Assembly (NCBI RefSeq): GCF_049999945.1
Contig: NZ_JBLYUB010000024.1
Coordinates: 44,746 to 108,745, forward strand
Direction: 5' to 3'
Length of the DNA: 64,000 nt
DNA from: Planosporangium spinosum
GTDB taxonomy: Bacteria; Actinomycetota; Actinomycetes; Mycobacteriales; Micromonosporaceae
In this document: positions 56,537 through 64,000 of the stretch, piece by piece
Position numbering within the stretch: the first letter of the stretch is position 1
Layout of the letters: the number at the start of each line of letters is the position of its first letter
The notes under the pieces: generated by a model
Seen by the model: the letters and a program-made list of their open reading frames with translations, nothing else
Databases searched by the model: none
Told to the model about the DNA's origin: nothing
Program-made: the position numbers and the translations under genes

Positions 56537-56830
56537 TCACGCCGCTCGCCGGTACTCGTTGATCACGCCTCCCAGGATTCGTCGCCGCCGCACCGGGGCA
56601 TCGATCGGAACGACAACGGCCGGATCATGGGTGGGTGGATGTCGGGCAAGGCTCTGGTGTGGGCGGTGCCCGTTGAAGTGGGCCGCGTATCCGCCACGCA
56701 CCGTGCGGGCGTGCCGCTCGTGGTAGACCAGAATCCGATCCGTGCACTCGGCGCGGACGCTGCGAACGAACCGTTCGGCGTAGCAGTTCGCCCGGGGCGC
56801 CCGCGGCGGCGTCCTGACCAGGTCGGCACG
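56537..56830 (-). pseudogene. Integrase-core transposase, C-terminal remnant
   Basis: The fragment VRTPPRAPRANCYAERFVRS through HFNGHRPHQSLARHPP to GGVINEYRRAA is the end of an IS481/IS3-like DDE transposase. The upstream part is replaced by a FhuF-like sequence on the other strand. Confidence 0.7.
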
Positions 56831-56831
56831 T

Positions 56832-57290
56832 TCGCCGGCGACGGTATCCCCGCAGTCGACTTCCTCGCCGTCGGGCTGGCCGACGCGATCGAGGCGTACC
56901 GGGCAGTTCACGGGATCGGCAAGCCGGCGGCGGCCGCGTCGCTGCTGTTCTGCCAGTACGCCAACCGGCTCACCGGCCCCGTCCTCGCCCAATGGTGGCG
57001 GCAAGGCCGCCATCTCGACCGCGATGCACCGCATCGCCTGGTCACGGCCTGACCCGGACCTGACCCGGGTGACCCGCGACCTGCTGGCCGACCCGAGGCT
57101 GACCGGCCTGTGCGACCCGCAGCCAGTCGACCACGCCGGGCGCACCTGGCAGGGCCATGCCCGCCGCACCTGCTGCCTCATGTACCAGGCCAGTGACCGT
57201 TACTGCGCGACCTGCAGTCGCCACCACCCCGCCACCCGCGCCGACCTGCTCCACCAGCTTGTCGCCGCCTTCCATGCGGAAGCCCGATGA
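56832..57290 (+). pseudogene. FhuF-like (2Fe-2S) protein remnant
   Basis: The first frame reads VHGIGKPAAAASLLFCQYANRL and then ends; a second frame (57024-57290) contains RRTCCLMYQASDRYCATC, the four-cysteine C-terminal iron-sulfur motif of FhuF-type ferric-siderophore reductases. The middle third is missing and a frameshift separates the two parts. The 5' end is cut at the transposase scar. Confidence 0.5.
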
Positions 57291-57479
57291 CCACCGCCGA
57301 CGCCGTCGCCGTGTATCGCGACTGATGCTGCGGCAGCATCCTCAGACATCCCGGACCGACGACAGCTGCCAGCCGGCGCTGCCGTTCCCGGGCTCGGCCC
57401 ACCCCTCAAACCGCAGCGCTGAGCACACTGCGGTGTCGTCGGATCGCCCTCGCTGGATCGCCCTCGCTGCAACCGTTGA

Positions 57480-58550
57480 TCATGAGCCTTCCTTTCCCAG
57501 GCCAGCTATCCTTCCGGCCTGGCCGGGAGGCCGAGCGTCGAAAAGATCAGGAGCAACGTCGGGAATGTATCGGCCGCCGACGCGGCGGCGTTCCTGCTTT
57601 TGTTGGTAGAGGCACCGGTCGGCGGCCTGCATCAGCGAGTCGAGGTCGTTGCCGGCGTGTGGTGCGCAGGCCCAGCCGATGCTCACGTCTGTGCGCTCAC
57701 GAAGCGCCTGGCCGGTTCGGTCGGCGAGCACCATTGCCGTAGTCGGGTCGGCGCCGACGAGGACCACCACGAACTCGTCACCTCCGGTGCGCGCGATGAT
57801 GTCAGTGGGACGCACCACGCTGCGGGTCGTCGCCACCACCCACTGCAGCAACTCGTCACCGGCGGCGTGCCCGAGGTTGTCGTTGACAGACTTGAAATCA
57901 TCGAGGTCCAGGCAGAGCACAGCGGGGCCGGCGTCCGTCCCGGGAAACAGTTGTTCAGCGGACGCGCTCAAGCCGCGCCGGTTCAGCGCACCGGTGAGCG
58001 GGTCCGCCTCCGCGAGGGCTCGCAGCTGGGAGCGTTGCCGTGCAATGGCCCGTGCCTGCGTGGTACACACCCCGACCACGCCTAGCATGCTGCCGAGAAG
58101 GAGAAAGACGAAGCCCGGCGATGCCAGCCGTCCGGTAGCGACGACCGTGAGATACGTGCCGATGACGACTGTCTCGAGGCCGGCCATCATGCCTACACGT
58201 GCCGTGGAGCTGGCGACGAACAACACCGGAAGCAGGAATCCCAGGGTGAGCGGCGAGCGCGCGCCACCGTCCCAGTACGCTCCCAGCGCCATGATGACGA
58301 GGGCGCTGCAGAGCATCGCGAATGCGTAGCCGTATCCCGTGGCTTTCGCGGGTCCCCGCACCGCTGCCCAGACGCCGACGACGCCAATCGCCATTCCGAG
58401 GCTATAGCCGACGAGCATGGTCGGCCGGTTCGGCTCCGACCAGGTCATCAGACAGTAGGCGACGGCGAAGCCATCACCGAGCACGGTCAACGCCGCGCCG
58501 GTCAGCATTTTTCGCCGTCGCACCGCCACCCGGTCGAACGCACCACCCAC
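57480..58550 (-). CDS. Membrane diguanylate cyclase (GGDEF)
   Basis: A 356-aa protein. The first 170 residues hold about six membrane segments without a recognised sensor domain. The GGDEF domain (about 180-335) has DPLTGALNRRGL, the metal-binding CLDLDDFKSVNDNLGHAAGD and the active site ARTGGDEFVVV. An RxxD inhibitory site (RPTD) lies five residues before GGDEF, so product inhibition is likely. It makes cyclic-di-GMP. No EAL domain is attached. GTG start at 58550. Confidence 0.92.
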   Translation of the reverse strand: MGGAFDRVAVRRRKMLTGAALTVLGDGFAVAYCLMTWSEPNRPTMLVGYSLGMAIGVVGVWAAVRGPAKATGYGYAFAMLCSALVIMALGAYWDGGARSPLTLGFLLPVLFVASSTARVGMMAGLETVVIGTYLTVVATGRLASPGFVFLLLGSMLGVVGVCTTQARAIARQRSQLRALAEADPLTGALNRRGLSASAEQLFPGTDAGPAVLCLDLDDFKSVNDNLGHAAGDELLQWVVATTRSVVRPTDIIARTGGDEFVVVLVGADPTTAMVLADRTGQALRERTDVSIGWACAPHAGNDLDSLMQAADRCLYQQKQERRRVGGRYIPDVAPDLFDARPPGQAGRIAGLGKEGS

Positions 58551-59194
58551 GGCGCGTACATCGGCAGGGCCAGCACAAAATTGAGCAGATCAGCCATGCT
58601 GCGACACCGGACGCTGCCGATGAGCGACGTGGACAAGAACGTCGACACTCCCGCACGGCGTCACCGGCTCACCGTCCTGCAGCACCAGCTCGACAAGCCC
58701 CGCCGCGATCCGCGCGAAACCCGACGCGAACTGCGCAATCCGGCCGCACCCGGCCGCACCCGGCCGCCAACGACCACGCTGAGCGCCGCAGCCACCGCCA
58801 GACTACCCGCTTCTCGACGATGGACGGTTACCCGGCGGTGGTCGCATCCACGTCTCTCGACGCACCGTGGCAGTCCCAAGCCATCCTCGGGTCATGACGG
58901 CCGCCCGCCAAACGCCCAGTTATGGACCTCCATGTCGGCGTACCGATCCGGGGTCCGGGCGGCGCGCGCCTGGTCCGGGTCCGCACGAGCGGCTCAACCC
59001 GGTCGGACGCGGTTCAGCGCCGTTGGACGCGCCCCGCTGCTCCCACTCTGCTCCCCCACCGATTGACGCCAGCGCGCCGACAACGGCTAACCGACAAGGG
59101 ATAACGAGCCACCATGTCGTCACCACGGACCACGCGGCTCACGGCTTGATGTGGATGGCCGGACACCTGGTGGTCAGCATGATTCGGGGCCACA
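58551..59194. other. Region without a clear gene; possible IS fragment
   Basis: At about 58645-58690 the plus strand reads RRHRLTVLQHQLDKPRRDP, like the N-terminus of the transposase family whose end is at 56537-56830. Nothing else is recognisable. Confidence 0.3.
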
Positions 59195-59626
59195 ATGATC
59201 CGGTCGGGTAGGGCGGAAGCGGAAAAGGGGCGGCCGGTGGACCGGTTCGGAGTTGTGGTTGGCGCCGGCTCCTTCAGATCGGACAACAGCCGCGCGGTCC
59301 GGCTCCCCCATCAGTGGACGCCCGAGGGCGTCACGGTCGAGACGGACTTCACCGGGGCGCACCTGTTGCACCTTGCTGCGGCCGGCTGCGTCCTCAACGA
59401 CGTTTACCGGGAGGCGGGCGAACTCGGCATCCAGATCGACGGCGCGCGAGTGACGGCCTCGGGAGGCTTCGACACTCAGACCTGGACATCGACCGGCATC
59501 ACGTACCACGTCGAGTTGCGTTCGCCCGCGTCGACTGAGGAACTTGCCCGGCTGTTGGATCGTGTTGACGAGGTGGCTGAGATCCCCCGCGTGATCCGAG
59601 CCGGGGCGGCGGTACGCAGAAGCTGA
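59195..59626 (+). CDS. OsmC-like protein
   Basis: A 143-aa protein. The core GAHLLHLAAAGCVLNDVYREAGE and the flanking strands match the OsmC/Ohr fold, with one cysteine of the usual reactive pair; the second is missing. ATG at 59195 is used, but the GTG at 59237, with AAAAGGGG upstream, is equally possible. Peroxidase activity is doubtful with a single cysteine. Confidence 0.75.
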   Translation: MIRSGRAEAEKGRPVDRFGVVVGAGSFRSDNSRAVRLPHQWTPEGVTVETDFTGAHLLHLAAAGCVLNDVYREAGELGIQIDGARVTASGGFDTQTWTSTGITYHVELRSPASTEELARLLDRVDEVAEIPRVIRAGAAVRRS

Positions 59627-59721
59627 CGCGCTCGCCGGTGACGCTCGGCCCGTGGCGGCGCTGGTAGTCATGCAGCAAGGTTCCCCCGCCCACCGCCACC
59701 ACGGGCCGCGGCACCGCGAGC

Positions 59722-60927
59722 TCAGCGCAGCGTCGACTCCGCCGTTACCAGGGCGTCCCAGTCGATCACGTAGCGCAGCTCGGGGCCGAGCCTCTTCTCC
59801 GGGTTCATGGCGACTTTCACCATGAGCGGCATCAGCAGCGACATCAGCGCTCTGGCCACCGCGCCGGGGGCCTTGGCGTGGTTGATCCGCGCCGCGCGGG
59901 CGGCGATCTTCTCCACGCGGCCACGCCGCATGCGCTCGAAGGCGGCGTACGCCGACAGGACGTCGGGTAGGTCGCGCAGGCAGCGGGCCAGCTGCACCGC
60001 GCTCTCGATCGCCAGCGACGCGCCCTGGCCCGAACTGTTGGAGGGTGCGTGCGCAGCATCGCCGACCAGCACCATGCGGCCGCGGTACCAGTGCGGGACG
60101 GGCGGCATGATGTGCAGCGACCCCACCACCTGGAGTTCGTCCGCACTGCTGGTCAGCATCAGATCGCGACCGGGATCGTCGTCGGCGTAGGCGGCGCGCA
60201 GCGTACGCATCCAGTCGGTTGAGGGCACCGCGCGGGCCTCGGTGATGCTCATCGGCCGCTCCTGGGGCAGGTTGACGCCCCATCGCGTGCCGCCGCCGGG
60301 CTCCGGCCAGTACAGGTAGAAGCCGCGCTTGCCGAAGGCGAAGGTCATCGTGCCGGGCTGGGCGTCCACTTCATGCCGCGCGACCGCCTCGAAGCCGAGA
60401 AGTCCAGTGAACTGCGGTCCGGGCGCGTTCGGGTCGATGAGGCGACGCACGGTCGAGTGGACGCCGTCCGCCCCGACGAGGATATCCGCGCTGGCGGTGC
60501 TGCCGTCGGCGAACCGTGCGGTGATGCCTGTTGCGGTCTCCTCGGCACCAACCAGGCGCCTGCCGTACTCGATGGCCACGCCACCGGCGACGGCTTGGTC
60601 GTGCAGCACGCGGTAGAGATCGCTGCGGTTGACCACTTGCAGCGGTGGCAGGCCGGCCAGTCCGGGTAGCGCGATGCGCTTGCCACCCACGGCCATGACC
60701 TGGCGCGAGATCGGCGTGGCGATCGCGGTCACGGCCTCGTCGGCGCCGACGACGCGCAAGGCCGCGACGCCGTTCGGTGCGAGCGCGAGCGTACCGCCGA
60801 GGCCATCGGCGGTGCTCGGGTGCGCCTCGTAGACGGCGGCTTCGATGCCGGCCATGCGCAGCGCCAACGCCGCTGCCGGGCCGGCGATGCCGCCGCCGAT
60901 GACGATGGCTGTCTTTACTTCGGTCAC
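59722..60927 (-). CDS. FAD-dependent monooxygenase (PHBH-like fold)
   Basis: A 401-aa flavoprotein. GxGxxG motif AIVIGGGIAGPAAALALRMA, DG motif ADILVGADGVHSTVRRL, GD motif GRMVLVGDAAHAPSNSSGQG. The GTG at 60927 with AAGGGAG six nt upstream is preferred over earlier starts in the open frame. It follows the PadR gene on the same strand by 158 bp and is likely its target. The substrate is unknown; the class hydroxylates aromatics or antibiotics. Confidence 0.9.
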   Translation of the reverse strand: MTEVKTAIVIGGGIAGPAAALALRMAGIEAAVYEAHPSTADGLGGTLALAPNGVAALRVVGADEAVTAIATPISRQVMAVGGKRIALPGLAGLPPLQVVNRSDLYRVLHDQAVAGGVAIEYGRRLVGAEETATGITARFADGSTASADILVGADGVHSTVRRLIDPNAPGPQFTGLLGFEAVARHEVDAQPGTMTFAFGKRGFYLYWPEPGGGTRWGVNLPQERPMSITEARAVPSTDWMRTLRAAYADDDPGRDLMLTSSADELQVVGSLHIMPPVPHWYRGRMVLVGDAAHAPSNSSGQGASLAIESAVQLARCLRDLPDVLSAYAAFERMRRGRVEKIAARAARINHAKAPGAVARALMSLLMPLMVKVAMNPEKRLGPELRYVIDWDALVTAESTLR

Positions 60928-61085
60928 GGTCTTCTCCCTTGGTGATCGGTTCTCGTACGTGCGAACCGACCTGGGAGACAACCCGGCTATCCTCGTAGTT
61001 GCCGCTTCGGGCCGAGCGCCTTCCCAGGCGTGGTTCGAGGTAAGGGCCCTGGTGTGGTGTTGGCGCACCGCGCCAGGGCCGTCCA

Positions 61086-61742
61086 TTACTCCGTAGAGCT
61101 GGCCCTTTCGGCGAGCTCGGCTAGCTCCGGCGGTATCTCGCCGGTTTCGTGGAACGCCCGCCACACGTCCAGCCCCGGGTAGGCGCCCGAGGTGAGCTCG
61201 GCGAGCAGAGTGCGAATCCAGGCCGCTTCTGCCTCCTGCATGGCCAGGTCGTATTCCGACTCGACCAGGAACAGCCGCGGGACGTGCTGCGCATACTGCG
61301 CGAGCGCGTCGCGTGCGGCCGTCATGCCGCCCTCCAGCAGGTCCAGCCGCTGCCGCAGGAGATGCGTGGCGTCGTCCGGGTGAAGCACGGCGAGCACCGA
61401 CAGGCCGGCCCGGAAGCGCGAATGCTCGTGCACGGGAGTCGAGACCAACTCGCGCGTCCAATCGACCAGCTCCGCACGGCCGGCATCGGTGATGCGGTAG
61501 ACCGTGCGCTCGGGCCGACGACCTTCGCGAACGCTCTCCACAGCCGCGATCATGCCGTGTTTGTCCATGTTGCGCACAACCGTATAGAGGGACCCCCACT
61601 TGATCCCCATGTCCTGGTCCTTACCCCAGCCGCGTAGCGCCGTCGCGATCTCGTAGGGGTGCATGGGTCGCTGGGCAAGAGCGGACAGCACGGCAAGCGC
61701 CAACAGGTTGTTGACCTTGCGTCGCTTAGCCATGCCACTCAC
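61086..61742 (-). CDS. PadR family transcriptional regulator
   Basis: A 218-aa regulator. The winged helix has LAVLSALAQRPMHPYEIATALR and IKWGSLYTVVRNMDKHGM; the C-terminal half is the long helical PadR/Vir-type dimerisation part. GTG at 61742, or ATG three codons on. An inverted repeat lies just upstream at 61765-61778. It probably represses itself and the FAD monooxygenase downstream. Confidence 0.9.
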   Translation of the reverse strand: MSGMAKRRKVNNLLALAVLSALAQRPMHPYEIATALRGWGKDQDMGIKWGSLYTVVRNMDKHGMIAAVESVREGRRPERTVYRITDAGRAELVDWTRELVSTPVHEHSRFRAGLSVLAVLHPDDATHLLRQRLDLLEGGMTAARDALAQYAQHVPRLFLVESEYDLAMQEAEAAWIRTLLAELTSGAYPGLDVWRAFHETGEIPPELAELAERASSTE

Positions 61743-61764
61743 CTGTCCTCGCCTGCGGTTACTT

Positions 61765-61778
61765 GTATACGACTATAC
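61765..61778. promoter_or_regulatory. Candidate PadR operator
   Basis: GTATA-CGAC-TATAC, perfect 5-bp arms, 23 bp before the PadR start, in an AT-rich patch that may include the -10 region. Confidence 0.4.
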
Positions 61779-61898
61779 GTGCGCGAGTATTGATGAACAA
61801 GCAGTCGCGGTCAGCCGGCGGAATGCACAGGCTCGCCCGGTCGATGCTGAGAACCGGGCCATGCACCGCCAAGTAGTACGCGGACAGGACTCATCCGC

Positions 61899-62336
61899 GT
61901 GCACCCCGAGGTCGGCGCCCTGCACGAGGTCCAAGGCCGCCTCTACCTCGGCCCACCCGAGACGGCGAACTCCGTCCGCGACATCCACCTACCGCCGCTC
62001 CTGATCGGCCTGCTGCAGGAGGTGCCCGACAGCCACGACCACGACATCGTCTTCTGCGGCGCCCGCAGCGCCTTCCTGCGCCGATCCAGCATGTCCCGCC
62101 GCGTCTGGGGGCCAGCCGTCACCGGCAGCGAGCGCGCCCACACCGGGCCGGTCATCGAAGGCATGCACTTCCACGACCTCCGGCACACGCACAAGACCTG
62201 GCTCATCGAAGACGACATCCCGGAAGCCGCCCAGGCCCAACGACTCGGCCTCCGACTGCCCGGCGTCCGCGGCAGCTACAGCCACGTCACCCCCGCCATG
62301 CGCCGGCGCATCACCGAGGCGCTCCAGGACCGCTGA
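61899..62336 (+). pseudogene. Tyrosine recombinase (phage/AICE integrase), C-terminal remnant
   Basis: 145 residues of an integrase. The conserved HFHDLRHTHKTWLIE (HxxR) and the nucleophile tyrosine in GSYSHVTPAMRRR are present. The N-terminal half with the first catalytic arginine is missing. The residue usually His in LGHR is Leu (RLGLRLPGVRG). The 3' end points towards the tRNA half at 62631-62675, as expected for an integrase beside its attachment site. Confidence 0.75.
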
Positions 62337-62540
62337 CTATCGACCCAACCCGCCCCCGCCGCTGCGGTGCGGCACCTGCCCGCCGCGTAACCCTCGGCAC
62401 CGGTTCTGCGGGCCGGCGCCAGCACGGCGCCGCCCCGCCGCCGTTCACCCTCACCGGCGGCCACACGCGCCGACGCGCGGCAAACCCGCCCACCGCCACC
62501 GACGCACGCCCATCGGGATCCCAGAGAAGTAGACGATCAC

Positions 62541-62615
62541 GTGCCCCCATTTTGCTCCCAATGTAATGGGCACAAAGTGAAAGGCTCCTTGTCGAACCTT
62601 CGGTAACGAGCCTTT
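62541..62615. repeat. Two consecutive hairpins between the integrase remnant and the tRNA half
   Basis: The first pairs GTGCCC(C)CATT with AATGGGCAC (62541-62551 and 62565-62573, one bulged C). The second pairs AAAGGCTC with GAGCCTTT (62580-62587 and 62608-62615). They may be terminators or arms of the attachment region. Confidence 0.55.
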
Positions 62616-62630
62616 GACCTGCTGTTTCTC

Positions 62631-62675
62631 TGGTGGGCGATACTGGGTTTTAACCAGTGACCTCTTCCGTGTCAA
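62631..62675 (-). other. tRNA-Val(GAC) 3' half, attachment-site scar
   Basis: On the minus strand the 45 nt read as an anticodon loop TTGACAC (62675-62669), 3' anticodon strand GGAAG, variable AGGTC, perfect T stem ACTGG/CCAGT with loop TTAAAAC, acceptor strand ATCGCCC, discriminator A and CCA. The 5' half is absent: the sequence before the loop does not pair with GGAAG, and no D arm is found. The T-loop has A where C56 is invariant. This is the segment duplicated by integrases that use tRNA 3' ends. Confidence 0.7.
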
Positions 62676-62755
62676 AAGAAAGAAAATCCGATCTTGCGCT
62701 GACCTGTACACATACGAGGGACCACAGGTCACGGCGAGACGATGCAAGCGGCTAA

Positions 62756-63642
62756 GAACTGCTAACGGAATGAGGTTGGCGAGCCAGCCCGGGGGTAGTC
62801 GGCTCGAGCATGAGGAAGGGCCAACAGCCGCCGTGGATCGTGCCGGACGGGCTGTGGCAGCGCATCGAACCGCTCCTGCCCACCCACCCACGCCGCTACC
62901 GGTACCCCGGCCGGAAACGCCTGGATGACCGCAAGGCGCTGTGCGGGATCCTGTTCGTGCTGCACACCGGGATCCCGTGGGAGTTCCTGCCCCAGAAGCT
63001 GGGGTTCGGGTCCGGGATGACCTGCTGGCGGCGTCTGGAGGAATGGAACCGGGCCGGCGTGTGGCAGCGGCTGCACGAACTGCTGCTGGCCGAACTGCAC
63101 GGCGCCGACCGCCTCGACTGGTCGAGGGCGGTGATCGACAGCTCGCAGGTCCGGGCGCTCAAGGGCGGCCCAAAACCGGGCCGAGCCCGGTCGACCGCGC
63201 CCGCACGGGCTCCAAACACCACGTCCTCACCGACGCGGCCGGAGTTCCGCTCGCGGTCGGCCTGACCGGCGCTCAGCGCAACGACGTCACTCAGCTGCTG
63301 CCGCTGATCGACCAGATTCCACCGGTACGTGGCCGGCGGGGCCGACCCCGGCGAAGGCCCGACCGGTTGTACGCCGATCGCGGCTACGACCACGACTGCT
63401 ACCGCCGGCAGGTGCGCGGCAAGGGCGTGCGGCCGGTCATCGGCCGCCGTGGCGCCCCGCACGGCTCCGGTCTGGGCGTCCATCGCTGGGTGGTGGAGCA
63501 GACCATCGCGCTGCTGCACTGGTTTCGACGGCTGCGCATCCGTTGGGAGATCCGCGACGACATCCACGAAGCCTTCCTGACGCTGGCCTGCGCCATCATC
63601 TGCTACCGCCGACTCAGCAAATGACCATTCCGTTAGGAGTTC
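62756..63642 (+). mobile_element. IS5-family insertion sequence, apparently complete
   Basis: Terminal inverted repeats: left starts GAACTGCTAACGGAATG (62756), right is its complement with one mismatch (ending 63642). TAA stands immediately outside both ends (62753-62755 and 63643-63645), consistent with a short target duplication. The internal transposase is at 62810-63624. It sits about 80 bp from the tRNA scar. Confidence 0.8.
62810..63624 (+). CDS. IS5-family transposase made by -1 frameshifting
   Basis: Frame one (62810-about 63175) begins MRKGQQPPWIVPDGLWQRIE and holds the first aspartate in AVIDSSQVRALKGG. The slippery heptamer C CCA AAA (63169-63175) then allows a -1 shift into the second frame, which reads TGSKHHVLTDAAGVPLAVG, LYADRGYDHDCYRR (second Asp) and VVEQTIALLHWFRRLRIRW (Glu), ending at 63624. 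All three DDE residues are therefore available only in the fused product. Confidence 0.82.
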
Positions 63643-63656
63643 TAATGCTCGGTTCC

Positions 63657-64000
63657 TCAAAGGCGGTACACGAACTTGCGGCGGAGTTTGCGGGTCGGTG
63701 GCGGTGGCCGTCCCCAGATCCAGGGCCGGGCGTGGGCGTTGAGCTGGGCGGTGGCGGTCTGCACGGCGTAGGCGATCTCGGCGGTGTCGGCAAAGGACTG
63801 CCCGGCCAACGCCTGCTTGCGCAGGAGCCGCCACCAGCCCTCGGCCAGGTTGAGCCAGCACGCCCTCTTCGGGATGAACACCTGCTGGATGCGCGGGTGG
63901 CGGGCCAGCCACCAGCGGACCTTGACGCTGGTATGGCTGGAGAGGTTATCGGCGATGACGTAGACAGGACCACGGGGATTGGCCCGGGCGATGCGCTGCA
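63657..64000 (-). CDS. IS630-family transposase, C-terminal part (runs off the window)
   Basis: The minus-strand frame is open from the right edge to the stop at 63657. It has VYVIADNLSSHTSVKVRWW (second DDE aspartate), FIPKRACWLNLAEGWWRLLR (glutamate) and QLNAHARPWIWG, as in IS630 elements. The N-terminus lies outside the window. Only about 15 bp separate it from the IS5-type element. Confidence 0.82.
   Translation of the reverse strand, partial: QRIARANPRGPVYVIADNLSSHTSVKVRWWLARHPRIQQVFIPKRACWLNLAEGWWRLLRKQALAGQSFADTAEIAYAVQTATAQLNAHARPWIWGRPPPPTRKLRRKFVYRL

Noticed and set aside
59722..61599. Longer 625-codon version of the FAD monooxygenase
   Set aside because: The extra N-terminal 224 residues overlap the PadR gene in another frame and look random; the GTG at 60927 has a proper ribosome site.
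62631..62675. Annotation as a functional tRNA gene
   Set aside because: The 5' half and D arm are absent and the T-loop lacks C56.

Overview
The window is high-GC DNA with GTG/TTG starts, GGAGG-type ribosome sites, coupled ATGA/GTGA gene junctions, twin-arginine lipoproteins, CBM13 lectin modules and large LuxR/SARP-like regulators. This points to a filamentous actinomycete; Micromonosporaceae is a reasonable guess, but the sequence does not settle the genus. No rRNA or complete tRNA gene is present.

Layout. 1-2785: a large ATPase-type transcriptional regulator running off the left edge. 3128-14487: a peripheral aromatic module, made of an aldehyde dehydrogenase divergent from an IclR regulator, then a tightly coupled operon for a branched-chain-type ABC importer (binding protein, two ATPases, two permeases), an amidase, a zinc aryl-alcohol dehydrogenase and a benzaldehyde/vanillin-type dehydrogenase, closed by a 14-bp hairpin terminator. 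14604-17113: three secreted cell-wall enzymes (SpoIID-type, CHAP, M15-type), two of which carry nearly the same I36 inhibitor-like module; the third is frameshifted. 18435-21804: a LuxR-type regulator divergent from a DUF4386 membrane protein pair.

22112-32981 is a benzoyl-CoA epoxidation (box) cluster: gamma-carbonic-anhydrase/PaaY-like protein, amidohydrolase, 7Fe ferredoxin, thioredoxin-reductase-like FAD protein, benzoate-CoA ligase, a 33-codon ORF, BoxC, PaaX-type regulator (opposite strand), BoxB, BoxD-type dehydrogenase and a chimeric SDR/3-hydroxyacyl-CoA dehydrogenase remnant. No BoxA-type fused reductase is present; the ferredoxin and FAD protein look like its split replacement. Together with the 3-14 kb module this gives a plausible route: import, conversion of an aryl amide/alcohol/aldehyde to the acid, CoA activation, epoxidation, ring cleavage, aldehyde oxidation.

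33.2-38.4 kb holds an IS30 remnant, a YCII/ECF-sigma pair, a CPBP protease-sensor kinase-response regulator operon and an IS5-type remnant. 38595-44177 encodes one giant eukaryote-like acyl-CoA carboxylase (about 1860 aa). 44.5-51.7 kb mixes an orphan group II intron 3' end, an alcohol dehydrogenase, a flavin-dependent oxidoreductase/SDR pair, an isochorismatase-like protein and an NmrA-type protein whose 5' region also exists as a decayed copy upstream of the flavin oxidoreductase. 51748-55485: two secreted CBM13 proteins (beta-helix-like, GH18 chitinase).

55.7-61.8 kb has a DJ-1/PfpI protein, IS and FhuF-like remnants, a diguanylate cyclase, an OsmC-like protein, an FAD monooxygenase and a PadR regulator. 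The right end (61.9-64 kb) is mobile DNA: a broken tyrosine integrase, the exact 3' half of a tRNA-Val (an attachment-site scar), a structurally complete IS5-type element using a -1 frameshift, and the end of an IS630 element.
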